Positions 23,301-32,868 of a stretch of 64,000 nucleotides of DNA are shown piece after piece. The notes beneath the pieces are model-generated. The model had not been told where the DNA came from. It saw nothing but the letters and a program-made list of their open reading frames with translations, and made no database searches. Position 1 is the first letter of the stretch, and each line of letters starts with the position of its first letter. A program made the translations under genes and the position numbers. The stretch comes from UBA4416 sp040387475 (lineage in GTDB: Bacteria > Bacteroidota > Bacteroidia > B-17B0 > Aurantibacillaceae). The stretch is taken from contig JAZKDT010000019.1 of the NCBI GenBank assembly GCA_040387475.1, positions 124,001 to 188,000 of the forward strand, given 5' to 3'.

Positions 23301-23837
23301 CTATGCTTCTGTAGTATCTGCTGCCGGAGCATCAGTTTCAGGAGCTGCTGTTTCTTCAACTGCTGGAGTTTCTTCAACAACTGCTGTTTTAGCTGCAATT
23401 TTAGCTGCTTTTGCATCTTTAGAAGCTGTTTCAGCTTTAGCTTTGTCAGCAATTGCTTTTTTCTCAGCTGCAGATAAATTATCTTTTTTAGTGTTGATTT
23501 TACCTGCTTTTTCATCCTGCCATTTGGCAAAACGTTCTTCAACCTGCGCTTCAGTTAAAGCACCTTTTTTAACACCGTCTAATAAGTGTTTTTTCATCAA
23601 AATACCTTTGTAAGATAAAATAGCTTTACAAGTATCTGTAGGTACAGCACCGTTTTGTAACCATTTTAAGGTGTTTTCGAAATTTAAATCAATAGTTGCC
23701 GGGTTGGTGTTAGGGTTGTAAGTTCCTAATTTTTCGATAAAAGCTCCATCTCTTGGTGCACGACCATCCGCTGCTACCACGTGGAAAAACGCTGCGTCTT
23801 TCTTTCCGTGTCTTTGTAGTCTAATCTTTACTGCCAT
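23301..23837 (-). CDS. rpsP: 30S ribosomal protein S16 with long C-terminal extension
   Basis: The first about 85 residues are S16: AVKIRLQRHGKKDAAFFHVVAADGRAPRDG, FIEKLGTYNPN and LQNGAVPTDTCKAILSYKG. The protein is 178 aa instead of the usual 80-95, because a Lys/Ala-rich and then Glu/Ala-rich tail follows from about residue 115 (EKKAIADKAKAE, AVEETPAVEETAAPE). Tails like this occur in several Bacteroidota S16 proteins. The other genes usually linked to rpsP (rimM, trmD, rplS) are not here; it is a single-gene unit closed by the terminator at 23253-23282. Confidence 0.95.
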   Translation of the reverse strand: MAVKIRLQRHGKKDAAFFHVVAADGRAPRDGAFIEKLGTYNPNTNPATIDLNFENTLKWLQNGAVPTDTCKAILSYKGILMKKHLLDGVKKGALTEAQVEERFAKWQDEKAGKINTKKDNLSAAEKKAIADKAKAETASKDAKAAKIAAKTAVVEETPAVEETAAPETDAPAADTTEA

Positions 23838-23942
23838 TTTATTATTTTTTAAGTTTGGGCTGCAAATATCGGTAAATTAATTTAATTAACAGACAGTTCT
23901 TAAAAATTATTTTTATAAAGGCCTAAATATCATTAATTTGAC

Positions 23943-23950
23943 TAATTTTG
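23943..23950 (+). promoter_or_regulatory. -7 element of the universal stress protein gene
   Basis: TAATTTTG matches TAnnTTTG, 22 nt upstream of the ATG at 23973. No -33 TTG was found at standard spacing. Confidence 0.4.
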
Positions 23951-23972
23951 TATGTTAAAAATCATTTAATAT

Positions 23973-24800
23973 ATGAAATTACAAGAAAGAGGTACCCTTT
24001 TAATCCCCATTGACTTTACAGAACAATCACTTTTGGCGATTAAGCAAGCCTATAACCTGGCTAAATACACTCATTCAAAGATCGTTTTACTTCATTCCTA
24101 CGAAAAAGTAGGGGAAGAAAGATACGAAGAATTAAAGGCCTTAACCAAACAAACAGAAGCTGAAAGTGGTGTTCCCACTGAGTTTATGAATGTTAAAGGT
24201 GATATTTACGCGGAAGTACCCCGTGTTGCCGAAGAAATTGAAGCTACGTTGGTAATTGTCGGGCTTGAAAGCCATATGAGCTCAAAAAACATTGTAGGTT
24301 CCAGTGCATCTAAAATGATTAGGGAGTGCGGTTGCCCTGTCATTTCTATCAGAGGAAAAGACCACAAAGACGGTTGTGAAAACATCTTATTACCATTGGA
24401 TCTTTCCCGCGAATCCCGCGAAAAAGTAGATGTTGCAGTTCAATTTGCGCACTATTTTGGAGCTTCTATTCGTATTTTAGGCGTATTTAGCTTATCAGAT
24501 GCAGCTTATGAAAACCAATTATTAGCTTATTCCCATCAGGTAAAGCAATATATCAAAGGAAAAGGAATTTCCTGTTCTAATAAATCATTAGCAAGCGATA
24601 GCGTTGCAGATACCATAGTAGAGTATGCCAACAAAATTGAATCTGATTTGATCGTGATTATGAATAAACCTACTTTGAGTATTAAAGAGTTTTTTAGTGG
24701 TACGGAAGCTCAGAAAGTAGTTGATATTAGTAATTTGCCGGTTATGACCATTAATCCATCTAAAAAAGTGAGTTTAAACCACTTTGGAACAGGATTATAG
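23973..24800 (+). CDS. Universal stress protein with two UspA domains
   Basis: The 275-aa protein has two Usp domains in tandem. The first (residues about 5-128) starts GTLLIPIDFTEQSLLAIKQAYNLAKYTHSKIVLLHS and ends with GLESHMSSKNIVGSSASKMIRECGCPVISIRG, which keeps the ATP-binding G-2x-G-9x-G(S) type motif in changed form. The second (about 135-262) begins CENILLPLDLSRESREKVDVAVQFAHYFGASI and its loop reads KPTLSIKEFFSGTEAQKVV, with that motif degenerate. Proteins like this bind nucleotides and respond to starvation or oxidative stress. Monocistronic, with a terminator at 24821-24850. Confidence 0.9.
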   Translation: MKLQERGTLLIPIDFTEQSLLAIKQAYNLAKYTHSKIVLLHSYEKVGEERYEELKALTKQTEAESGVPTEFMNVKGDIYAEVPRVAEEIEATLVIVGLESHMSSKNIVGSSASKMIRECGCPVISIRGKDHKDGCENILLPLDLSRESREKVDVAVQFAHYFGASIRILGVFSLSDAAYENQLLAYSHQVKQYIKGKGISCSNKSLASDSVADTIVEYANKIESDLIVIMNKPTLSIKEFFSGTEAQKVVDISNLPVMTINPSKKVSLNHFGTGL

Positions 24801-24820
24801 TTAACAAACTCTATATTTTT

Positions 24821-24850
24821 AAACGCCACCTCTTGAGTGTGGCGTTTTTT
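24821..24850 (+). terminator. Rho-independent terminator after the universal stress protein
   Basis: AACGCCAC and GTGGCGTT (within 24822-24846) form an 8-bp stem around a 9-nt loop, followed by a T run to 24850. Confidence 0.88.
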
Positions 24851-24888
24851 AATTACGACGCATAGTCGTATATTAGCCCTTCTTAATT

Positions 24889-25629
24889 ATGAATTTATTT
24901 TTTCATCTTGGCAGATATTTTATTCTTATTAAACGCGTGTTTAGTAAGCCTGAAAAATTGTCGGTGTACATGAAACAAATTATTCATGAGATCGATAATA
25001 TCGGCATCAGTTCATTACCCATTATTGCCATTATTTCTTTTTTTATGGGTGGCGTCATTACCATTCAATCTGCTTTTGGATTTACGAGCAACCTCGTTCC
25101 GCTTTATGCGGTAGGTTTTACTGTCCGTGAATCCATGTTGTCTGAGTTTTGTCCTACTATTGTTTCGCTTATTCTTGCAGGGAAAGTGGGTTCTAATATT
25201 GCTTCCGAGATAGGCTCTATGCGTATTACAGAGCAAATTGATGCGCTGGAGATTATGGGGATCAATTCGGCCGGTTATCTCATTCTTCCCAAAATAGCTG
25301 CAGGTGTTCTCATTATGCCTTTCCTGATTGCTATCAGTATGTTTCTAGGTATTGCTGGCGGATATATCATGGGTATAGCTGTAGGTGCAGTTAGTTCATA
25401 TGAATATGTTTTTGGCATACAGGCTTTTTTTGAGCCCTGGAAATTATATTATTCCTTTACGAAGGTTATCACGTTTGCTTTTTTGATCACATCTATCTCT
25501 TCTTATTTTGGATATTATACGCACGGAGGGGCTTTAGAAGTTGGAAAAAGCAGTACGTCAGCTGTTGTTTACAGTAGTATCCTGATCCTGATCTTCAATT
25601 TCCTCATCACTCAATTGTTCTACACATGA
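24889..25629 (+). CDS. MlaE family ABC transporter permease
   Basis: This 246-aa protein has five or six transmembrane segments and the MlaE/PF02405 hallmarks: ISFFMGGVITIQSAFGF, SEFCPTIVSLILAGKVGSNIASEIGSMRITEQIDALEIMG and FITSISSYFGYYTHGGA-like sequence near the end. MlaE permeases move phospholipids between the inner membrane and MCE proteins. The ATPase gene overlaps by ATGA (25626-25629). A variant -7 element, TATATTAG, occurs at 24869-24876; the same octamer precedes the MCE gene at 19021-19028, which fits coordinated expression of the split system. Confidence 0.95.
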   Translation: MNLFFHLGRYFILIKRVFSKPEKLSVYMKQIIHEIDNIGISSLPIIAIISFFMGGVITIQSAFGFTSNLVPLYAVGFTVRESMLSEFCPTIVSLILAGKVGSNIASEIGSMRITEQIDALEIMGINSAGYLILPKIAAGVLIMPFLIAISMFLGIAGGYIMGIAVGAVSSYEYVFGIQAFFEPWKLYYSFTKVITFAFLITSISSYFGYYTHGGALEVGKSSTSAVVYSSILILIFNFLITQLFYT

Positions 25630-26387
25630 TCGAGATTAAGAACATTCATAAAAGCTTTGGCGATCATAAAGTCATCGACGATGTATCTTTTGTATTTGAA
25701 CAAGGTAAAACTAATTTGATCATCGGAGAGAGCGGAAGTGGTAAAACAACGGTTATGAAACTGATGGTTGGATTGCACGAAATTGATTCGGGTGAGATCC
25801 TCTACGACGGGCAAAATTTTCCGGTATTAGGAGTAAAAGAAAAACAGGAGGTCAGAAAAAAGATTGGCATGTTATTTCAGGGAGGTGCTTTGTTTGACTC
25901 TCAAACCTTGGAAGAAAATGTACGTTTCCCTTTGGATATGTTCACAACCATGACCAAGGAAGAAAAACTGGAACGTGTGAATTTTTGCCTCGAAAAGGTA
26001 CAGCTTACCGGTAAAAATAAATTATACCCGGGCGAGTTATCAGGTGGTATGAAAAAACGGGCTGCTCTTGCCAGGGCAATAGCCAACAATCCACAGTATT
26101 TATTTTGTGATGAACCTAACTCCGGTTTGGACCCTAAAACTTCTATTGTCATCGATAATTTAATTCAAAGCTTAACACACGAGTTTAACATCACTACCAT
26201 CGTTATTACTCATGATATGAATTCGGTAGTGGAGATTGGCGAGAAAATACTCTACATTTATAAGGGTAAGCCATGGTGGACGGGTAACAGCAAAGATATA
26301 TTGAAAACTACCAATCCTGAATTAGTTGATTTTGTGTTTGCATCGGGTTTCATGAAGGAAGTATTTAATGCTGTAAAAAACAGGTAA
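25626..26387 (+). CDS. MlaF-like ABC transporter ATP-binding protein
   Basis: The 253-aa ATPase has Walker A GESGSGKTTVMK, a Q-loop in GMLFQGGALFD, the signature LSGGMKKRAALARAIA and Walker B YLFCDEPNSGLDP, the last with SG where other ABC ATPases have T/S-G. These features, the GGALFDS Q-loop in particular, are those of the MlaF branch that energises MCE-dependent lipid transport. It pairs with the overlapping MlaE gene; the MCE protein is probably that at 19047-20030. Confidence 0.95.
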   Translation: MIEIKNIHKSFGDHKVIDDVSFVFEQGKTNLIIGESGSGKTTVMKLMVGLHEIDSGEILYDGQNFPVLGVKEKQEVRKKIGMLFQGGALFDSQTLEENVRFPLDMFTTMTKEEKLERVNFCLEKVQLTGKNKLYPGELSGGMKKRAALARAIANNPQYLFCDEPNSGLDPKTSIVIDNLIQSLTHEFNITTIVITHDMNSVVEIGEKILYIYKGKPWWTGNSKDILKTTNPELVDFVFASGFMKEVFNAVKNR

Positions 26388-26452
26388 ATTATTTTTCAGA
26401 TTTTCACGGAGTGGTTAGTTTATAGAATTAAAATCACAGTAGACCTGTTACT

Positions 26453-27583
26453 ATGGAAAGTCGTATCAATAAATCTTATTTTGAAAATCTGGATGCATTA
26501 AGATTTTTTGCTTTTTTAAGTGTGTTTTTAGCCCACTGCAGTAGTTTCTTCGCTTATAAATTCGACAATAAATATCTTGAATTATTACACAAACATGTTT
26601 TTAGAAATGGGAATTTAGGAGTAGGGTTTTTCTTTGTATTAAGTGGGTTTTTAATAACCTGGTTGTTATTTACTGAGAAAGATCAGAACGGCAGAATACA
26701 TATCGGGCATTTCTATATGAGAAGAGTTCTTCGGATATGGCCTGTATATTTTATTGTGGTTACGGTTGGATTTGTGATTGGTACACATGATTTTGAATTA
26801 TTAAACGCACTTCAATTTAATTACAGCATCAATATTGAACAATTAAAATTTTATATATTCTTTTTGGCAAACTATGATTTGGTTTTAAATGGAATTTCGA
26901 GTCTTTTACTAAGTGTGTTATGGTCGGTAGCTGTTGAAGAGCAATTTTACATCGTTTGGCCGTTGATTTTTTTGCTGGCGAAAAAAGAGTTTTTCCCCTT
27001 CATATGTTATTTGCTTATTATCATTTCTTTCGTTTCCCGCTATACTTTACAAACTTACTATTCAACGCCCGAAGTTATGTCTGACCTGGCTATTGGCGGA
27101 TTGATAGCTTATTACGCTTTATATTGTCCGGTATTTCTTGATTTTTTTAAAACGATAAGCAAAAGTAAAACTGCGTTTGTATATCTATTATTTTTTATGA
27201 TTGCGCCGCTCAGAGGATTCTCCTTTGTTTTTGGCGAAAAAATTTATGCTATATATTATTGTTTCGAATCTATTTTATTCTCCTGCATATTTGGGTTTAT
27301 TATTTTGGAGCAAAATTTTTCAAACCAATCGTTTTTTAAACTGGGTAGAATAAAGGTGTTTGGATATCTTGGAAAAATATCATTTGGTCTGTACGCTTAC
27401 CACATGCTTTTTTTTCCTGTGACCTTTTATTTTATTGGTAAAAGCGGAATGGCAGAAAATGATTTCAAATCATACCTGTTTAAAATTATTTTTTCGTTAC
27501 TTTTGACCGTTGCCTTTAGTTACCTGTCATTTAATTTTTTAGAAAAAAAAATACTATATTTTAAGAAGTATTTTAAATCCTAA
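26453..27583 (+). CDS. Acyltransferase 3 family membrane protein
   Basis: This 376-aa protein has about ten transmembrane segments and the acyltransferase-3 pattern: LDALRFFAFLSVFLAHCSSFF with the catalytic-type His, GFFFVLSGFLITWLLF, YMRRVLRIWPVYFIVV and WSVAVEEQFYIVWPL. Such proteins transfer acyl groups, often acetyl, to surface glycans or lipids. It stands outside the polysaccharide locus, 65 nt after the MlaF gene and on the same strand, and may belong to that operon. A second acyltransferase-3 is at 41295-42365. Confidence 0.9.
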   Translation: MESRINKSYFENLDALRFFAFLSVFLAHCSSFFAYKFDNKYLELLHKHVFRNGNLGVGFFFVLSGFLITWLLFTEKDQNGRIHIGHFYMRRVLRIWPVYFIVVTVGFVIGTHDFELLNALQFNYSINIEQLKFYIFFLANYDLVLNGISSLLLSVLWSVAVEEQFYIVWPLIFLLAKKEFFPFICYLLIIISFVSRYTLQTYYSTPEVMSDLAIGGLIAYYALYCPVFLDFFKTISKSKTAFVYLLFFMIAPLRGFSFVFGEKIYAIYYCFESILFSCIFGFIILEQNFSNQSFFKLGRIKVFGYLGKISFGLYAYHMLFFPVTFYFIGKSGMAENDFKSYLFKIIFSLLLTVAFSYLSFNFLEKKILYFKKYFKS

Positions 27584-27611
27584 GAATAAGGCTTTTAAAA
27601 ATGAGTAACAG

Positions 27612-27619
27612 TATATTTG
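27612..27619 (+). promoter_or_regulatory. -7 element that argues for the ATG start at 27677
   Basis: TATATTTG matches TAnnTTTG. It overlaps the alternative TTG start at 27617 of the following gene, so that upstream start could not be transcribed from here; the ATG at 27677 is then the better choice. Confidence 0.35.
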
Positions 27620-27676
27620 TCGCATTTAAAACCTCTGTCATTGAAAGATAAAAAAAATACCGAACATGATTTTGAA

Positions 27677-28825
27677 ATGAAAGCCACTACCTTTCATGGA
27701 CTGGAAGACGTGTTAGTTAACGAACTTATGAAGTTGGGAGCCCGCGATATAGTTCCATTTAAACGCGGCGTATCATTTACCGGCGATAAAGGGTTTATGT
27801 ATAAAGCTAATTTGTGCCTGCGCACTGCGTTAAAAGTATTAGTTCCAATATATTCATTCACGGCTAACAACGAACACGAGTTGTATGATAAAATGAAAGA
27901 GTATGAATGGGAAGAATTACTGAATACGGATGATACTTTAGCTATTAATGCTACCGTTAATTCAGACGAATTCAATCACTCATTATATGTGTCCCAAAAA
28001 ACAAAGGATGCTATTTGCGATCGTTTTGTAGATAAATTTGATGTTAGACCAAACGTGGATCTCGATAGACCCACAGTAAGAATTTATGTTCATATTTTTC
28101 GTAACCAGGTAAATGTAAGTTTGGATAGCAGCGGCGATTCACTATTTAAACGGGGTTATCGCGTTGATATTGATACAGCGCCCATGAAAGAAGTATTGGC
28201 AGCAGGAATGGTGTTATTATCTAACTGGCAGCCTCATTTGCCTTTAATTGATGGTATGTGCGGTAGTGGCACATTAGGTGTTGAAGCTGCTTTATTTGCA
28301 AATAATATTCCGCCGGGCGTTTTTAGGGAAGAATTTGGCTTTATGAAATGGCACGATTACGATAAGGCGTTATGGGACACGATTTATGAAAGCACCATTA
28401 ATCGCATTAAAGACGATATGCCAAATATTATTTCAAGCGATATTGATATTATTCCTTTAGAAATGGCTAAACGCAACGGTGCTGTTGCTAAGGTAGACGA
28501 TGTTATCCAGTACGAACATATTTCTTTTTTCGACCTGATGCCCACAAAACCTCACGGTACTATTTTATTGAATCCTCCGTATGATGAGCGTATAAAAATG
28601 GAAGATACAAATGCTTTTTATAAACAGATAGGCGATAAATTGAAAAAAGATTTTGGGGGCTGGACCTGTTGGATCATTTCGTCTAATATGGAAGCCATAA
28701 AATCCATTGGCTTGCACCCTAGTAAAAAAATGACGTTGTTTAATGCTTCACTGGAATGTAAGTTGCTAAAATATGAAATGTATAGCGGTTCTAAAAAAGC
28801 ATCCAAGCAAGATAGGCATGAATAA
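27677..28825 (+). CDS. THUMP-domain class I SAM-dependent RNA methyltransferase (RlmL/YpsC-like)
   Basis: From ATG 27677 the protein is 382 aa. An N-terminal ferredoxin-like plus THUMP region (about 1-160: ATTFHGLEDVLVNELMKLGARDIVPFKRGVSF) precedes a Rossmann methyltransferase domain with DGMCGSGTLGVEAALFAN (SAM loop) and the catalytic LLNPPYDERIK motif (NPPY), typical of N2-guanine methylation. Homologs modify G2445 of 23S rRNA (the RlmL N-terminal activity) or a similar site. The 20-residue upstream extension (TTG at 27617) overlaps a promoter element and is not family-like. Confidence 0.92.
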   Translation: MKATTFHGLEDVLVNELMKLGARDIVPFKRGVSFTGDKGFMYKANLCLRTALKVLVPIYSFTANNEHELYDKMKEYEWEELLNTDDTLAINATVNSDEFNHSLYVSQKTKDAICDRFVDKFDVRPNVDLDRPTVRIYVHIFRNQVNVSLDSSGDSLFKRGYRVDIDTAPMKEVLAAGMVLLSNWQPHLPLIDGMCGSGTLGVEAALFANNIPPGVFREEFGFMKWHDYDKALWDTIYESTINRIKDDMPNIISSDIDIIPLEMAKRNGAVAKVDDVIQYEHISFFDLMPTKPHGTILLNPPYDERIKMEDTNAFYKQIGDKLKKDFGGWTCWIISSNMEAIKSIGLHPSKKMTLFNASLECKLLKYEMYSGSKKASKQDRHE

Positions 28826-28826
28826 T

Positions 28827-29402
28827 TTACAGGGAGTTTAAAAAGGCAATCATTTTTTTTACGGCAATACTGCGATGAGAAATGGCATTTTTCGTTTCTG
28901 AACTCATTTGAGCAAATGTTTCTGTATAACCGTCGGGTATAAAAACAGGATCATAGCCAAAGCCATCGGTTCCTTTTTTTTCGGCGATTATCTTTCCATT
29001 AATAATGCCTTCAAAAAGGTACTCTTTACTTCCAATAACTAAAGCAATCGCCGTTTTAAAGTGAGCATTCCTGTTTTCTTTTCCGGATAGTTCTTGTAAT
29101 AATTTCTCAATATTATCATTATCATTTTTCTGTTCACCTGCATACCTGGCAGAGTATACGCCCGGTTCTCCATTTAAAGCGTCAACTAATAAACCACTAT
29201 CGTCGGCAAAACAATTGATTTGTGTTTGCTGGTAAATAGTCTTTGCCTTCAGTAAAGCATTGCCCTCAATTGTTAATGAGGTTTCTTCTATCTCCTCAAA
29301 CAAGTGAATATCATCGAGGCTTAAAACATCTATATGATCAGAAGTCAAACTCTTAACTTCTTTTAATTTGTTTTTATTATGGGTAGCAAAAATCAACTGC
29401 AT
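28827..29402 (-). CDS. rdgB: Non-canonical purine NTP pyrophosphatase (RdgB/HAM1)
   Basis: The 191-aa enzyme has all the HAM1 signatures: FATHNKNKLKEV at the N-terminus, TIEGNALLKAK, FADDSGLLVDALNGEPGVYSARYAG and FGYDPVFIPDG, then the C-terminal KNAISHRSIAVKKM. It hydrolyses dITP, dXTP and ITP to monophosphates and so keeps deaminated purines out of DNA and RNA. It is convergent with the methyltransferase gene across 1 nt and starts 2 nt after the stop of the large surface protein gene on the same strand. Confidence 0.96.
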   Translation of the reverse strand: MQLIFATHNKNKLKEVKSLTSDHIDVLSLDDIHLFEEIEETSLTIEGNALLKAKTIYQQTQINCFADDSGLLVDALNGEPGVYSARYAGEQKNDNDNIEKLLQELSGKENRNAHFKTAIALVIGSKEYLFEGIINGKIIAEKKGTDGFGYDPVFIPDGYTETFAQMSSETKNAISHRSIAVKKMIAFLNSL

Positions 29403-29404
29403 AA

Positions 29405-32400
29405 TTATTCTGAACTAATTTTAATAAATTTCTTGATATAAGTTTTTCCATCTATCATCACCTTTATTATATAGCAGCCTCTGGCATAAGAAGTCGTTGG
29501 TAACGACACGAAATTTAATCCTTCAACTCCTTTTTCAGTTACTTCCTCGTATTGAATTTGGCCGATCGAATTATAGATCGCAATTGTATAATCAATATTT
29601 CTGTTGAGGGTTACCGGCAGTACAATATCGCCCTGAGTTGGGTTAGGTAATGGATTTGAAACAGATATATCATTTGTATTTAACGTACCACATAATTTGT
29701 TATTGGTTAAATTTTCATCATCCACTGAATTAACTTTTTCAATCTCCACACAGGTTATGTTATTAATGCTACTTTGAGTACTGGCAGTTTTCGATACAAA
29801 ACTATATGAGTAAAAAGAATAAGGATTTAAAATGCCGTTCCAGGTCTCTTTAATATTCCCTCCATCGCTTATTTGGTAATGCATATCAAAGGTAGTAATT
29901 GGCACTGAACCGTAATTGGCCATATCTACCTTTACATTCATGAAACCATCGCCATCTTTTTGTGTTATTACATTTAAAATCGCCAAATCCAAATAACGCT
30001 TTAAAACAGTTATGTTTTTAATTTTAGAATTCTTACATCCATTCTGGTCTTTGAGATTTAAAGAAACAGAGTATGTGCCAATGGTATCGAATATGATACT
30101 GGGACTCTGCGACGTTAAAGTTGACGATCCGGCAATATTCCAGCTATAAACGCTGGCATTTGTAATAGAGGGAATGAAATTGACAGGAGAGTTAGTGTAA
30201 TAATATGTAGCGGGATTTGTTGTAAAATCAACATTTGGTAATGGAAATACTGTAAATGTTTTTACTGTAGAGTCTCTGCACCCAAATGAGTTCACAACTT
30301 TCAGCATAACCGAGTAACTTCCGGCTGTTGTTAAGGAAAGAGTGGGGCTTTGGATGGATGAAAATACGGTGTTATTTAATTTCCAGTTATACACCGATAG
30401 TATGCCACTTTGAGCAGTGGATGAATTGGTAATCTGAATCGTATCTTTTGAGCAAAAGGAAGGAATAGAAAAACCAGGTATCGGGGAAAGAAAAACATTG
30501 ATGTATTTAGTAATGGTTGAGGTACAAAGATTGTTACCGTCCACAAAAAGCGTAACCGGAAATACGCCTGAGCTCGTAAATGTTTTCATGGCATTTTGAG
30601 TGGTAGCTGTACTGTTTACAAAGGTCCAGGTATAGGTTGTAGTGCCGGGGCCGATGGAGGTGCTTTGAAAAAATGTTGGAACATTTGAGCAAGGTGCGCT
30701 GTAAATAAAATCTGCCTTTACCTCTGCATTTACGTTTACAGATTTAGTGGTATCTGAAGAGCATCCCGCATTATTGGTTGCTATCAATGTTACATAGTAA
30801 TTTGAGTGATTACCAAATACATGTTTAGGGTTATTTAAAACGGATGTATTATTTGGGCCGGGATCGCCAAAATTCCACAACAGAGAGGTAATAGGATAGC
30901 CGGGTGTAATCGTACTTTGATTAATAAAGGCAGTTGTATCATTTTGACAAGAAATGCCGGNNNNNNNNNNAAAAATTAGAAAATGGAGTTGGCGCAATAT
31001 GTATAGATTTTATGATCATTTGCTCGCAACCGGCAGAGGTTACAACGCGTAGGCTAACGATATAAGTACCAGTGTCCGAAAACGTATGCGACGGATTTGT
31101 CAGTATCGATGAATTTGCAGTTAATGAAGCCGGATCTCCAAAATTCCATATGGTGCTATCAATTGGCGTAAGTGTTGAAGGAGCTACAGATAAATTGGTA
31201 AAAGGAACAGCTGCGTTTTTGCAGCCTATGCCAAAAGAAAAATTGGCAAAAGGTGCCTGACCTTGGATGTCAACATAAATACTATCAATTCCAGTACAAT
31301 TATTAGTGTTGGTTACCACTACAGAATACTGTCCTGTTGCGGTTACTATAATGGAATCGTTGGTAGATAAAGTATTCCACAAATAGTTCACCGCCTGGCT
31401 TGCCCCTGATACCAAAGTAATTGAATTACCTCCACACAGTGATACATCAGGGCCCAGCGACACCTGCGAGGCAAACATATCTACGGTTGCACTGAGTGAT
31501 TGAGTAGAAGTACAGCTAAATGAGTCGGTAATGGTCACAGAGTAAACTCCGGCACTGTTTATAATTAATAAGGAATCAGTACTGTTATCCTGCCACTGAA
31601 AGGTATAACCTGTTTTATCAAGTAGCGTATTCCAAACAAAAGAATTGCCGGGACAAATCACCGAATCTCCGGGATTATGAGCATTAGGAAAAGTAACAAC
31701 TATCGTATCCCGCGAATACAACCCGTATTTATCTTTTGTTTGCACATAATAAGTACCAGTTTCATTTACCGAAATAGTGGGGGTAGTAAGGCCATTGCTC
31801 CAAAGATATTCCTGGTAAGGAATATTAGTGGATAATATTTTAGGACAAAAACTATATGGCTCATTGATATCCGATCCGAGATCTACTTTTGTCGAGTACC
31901 TGTCAACTAAATACGAATTGATCAAATCAAATTGGCTAAGTGGAAGGATTGAATCAAATATCATTAATTCGCTCATATCGAAATTTGCAAGGAAAATGGG
32001 GAACGCATCCGATCTATACCCCAACGTAATGGGATTAGAAGGCAGATTACTAAAATTAACACCGGTTGCAATGTTTGCAGGACTGAAATTTTCAAATACT
32101 TCGAGGGTGGATGTAACCGGGTCGCCGGTTGCCATGAAGAAACAAAATTCTGAAACGGTATGGGTGATATTTGGTGAAAATGCCCCTGAATTATTACTAC
32201 TGTTTATAAAGGAAATGGCACCAGCGCCATCTGTAGATTCCCTGAAATTCCAGTCACCAGTCTGTCCCGTACCGTAACAAACCAAGTGCCCATAAGCTAC
32301 AGGATTAATAATCTTTCCGATCATCAATACAGTTGTTTTTTTATTTCTAAGGGCTATAGGTGAAGATGATACTAATCCATCATTGACACCGTCAAAACGT

Positions 32401-32693
32401 ACGACCGGATGTGCGGGTAACAACGGAGAAAGTGTTAATGTAGGTTGCTGGGTAGCTGAAGCAGAAAAGGTTTTATTGGAAACAATGTCGTTCCATGAGC
32501 TGACAGTTGAATCGGAATTTAATGAGATTAAAGTATCAGCACGTAGCCAAAGCTTAATTTGTGAAAAAGATAAAATTTGATTTACAGAAACATTGGTAGA
32601 GTTTGGCGAGAAAACAGCCGGGCTTTGCAAATTTTGAGAAAAACCAATCTGATAAAAAAATGTAATAATTAGAAAAGATAAGCCAATTCTCAT
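29405..32693 (-). CDS. Large secreted surface protein with LamG-like, PKD repeats and T9SS sorting domain (split by N gap)
   Basis: Two reading frames flanking the N run at 30961-30970 make one protein of about 1,095 aa. The N-terminal part has a signal peptide (MRIGLSFLIITFFYQIGFSQ), a concanavalin-like region (about 45-270: IKLWLRADTLISLNS, VSSWNDI, PVVRFDGVNDGLV) and Ig/PKD-type repeats (WSNGLTTPTISV, WNFGDPASLTANSS). The C-terminal part continues with at least four PKD repeats (LLWNFGDPGPNNTS, YTWTFVNSTAT, YNWKLNNTVF, YSWNIAGSSTL), a CARDB-like domain and a sorting domain (NPLPNPTQGDIVLPVT to FIKISSE). Family role: adhesion or glycan binding at the cell surface. Confidence 0.85.
30961..30970. 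other. Assembly gap (10 N) inside the PKD surface protein
   Basis: Exactly ten Ns. The upstream frame breaks after a single T of a codon and the downstream frame resumes after two Cs, so the real missing piece must be a multiple of 3 for the gene to be intact; 10 is therefore only a placeholder length. Confidence 0.9.
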
Positions 32694-32830
32694 GCAAATA
32701 ATTTAAAAGTATATAAAGATACTAAATAATAGCTCAAAATCAACGGCTTACTGAATTTTAACAACCATTCAGAGCGTTCATAAATAGCTACAAATCCACA
32801 AAGTAGATAGTTTTTGTGGCATAAATAAAC

Positions 32831-32838
32831 TATTTTTG
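32831..32838 (+). promoter_or_regulatory. -7 element at the head of the polysaccharide locus
   Basis: TATTTTTG matches TAnnTTTG. A TTG at 32814-32816 lies only 14 nt upstream, shorter than usual. The element overlaps the alternative TTG start (32836) of the permease, which favours the ATG at 32869. Confidence 0.4.
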
Positions 32839-32868
32839 CTTATTGATGAGAAAGCTATTGTAAGATTT

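Noticed and set aside
23243..23542. 99-aa open frame rich in Lys, Leu and Gln on the minus strand
   Set aside because: It is a shadow of the Ala/Lys-rich tail of rpsP in another frame; the low-complexity composition produces a long frame by chance.
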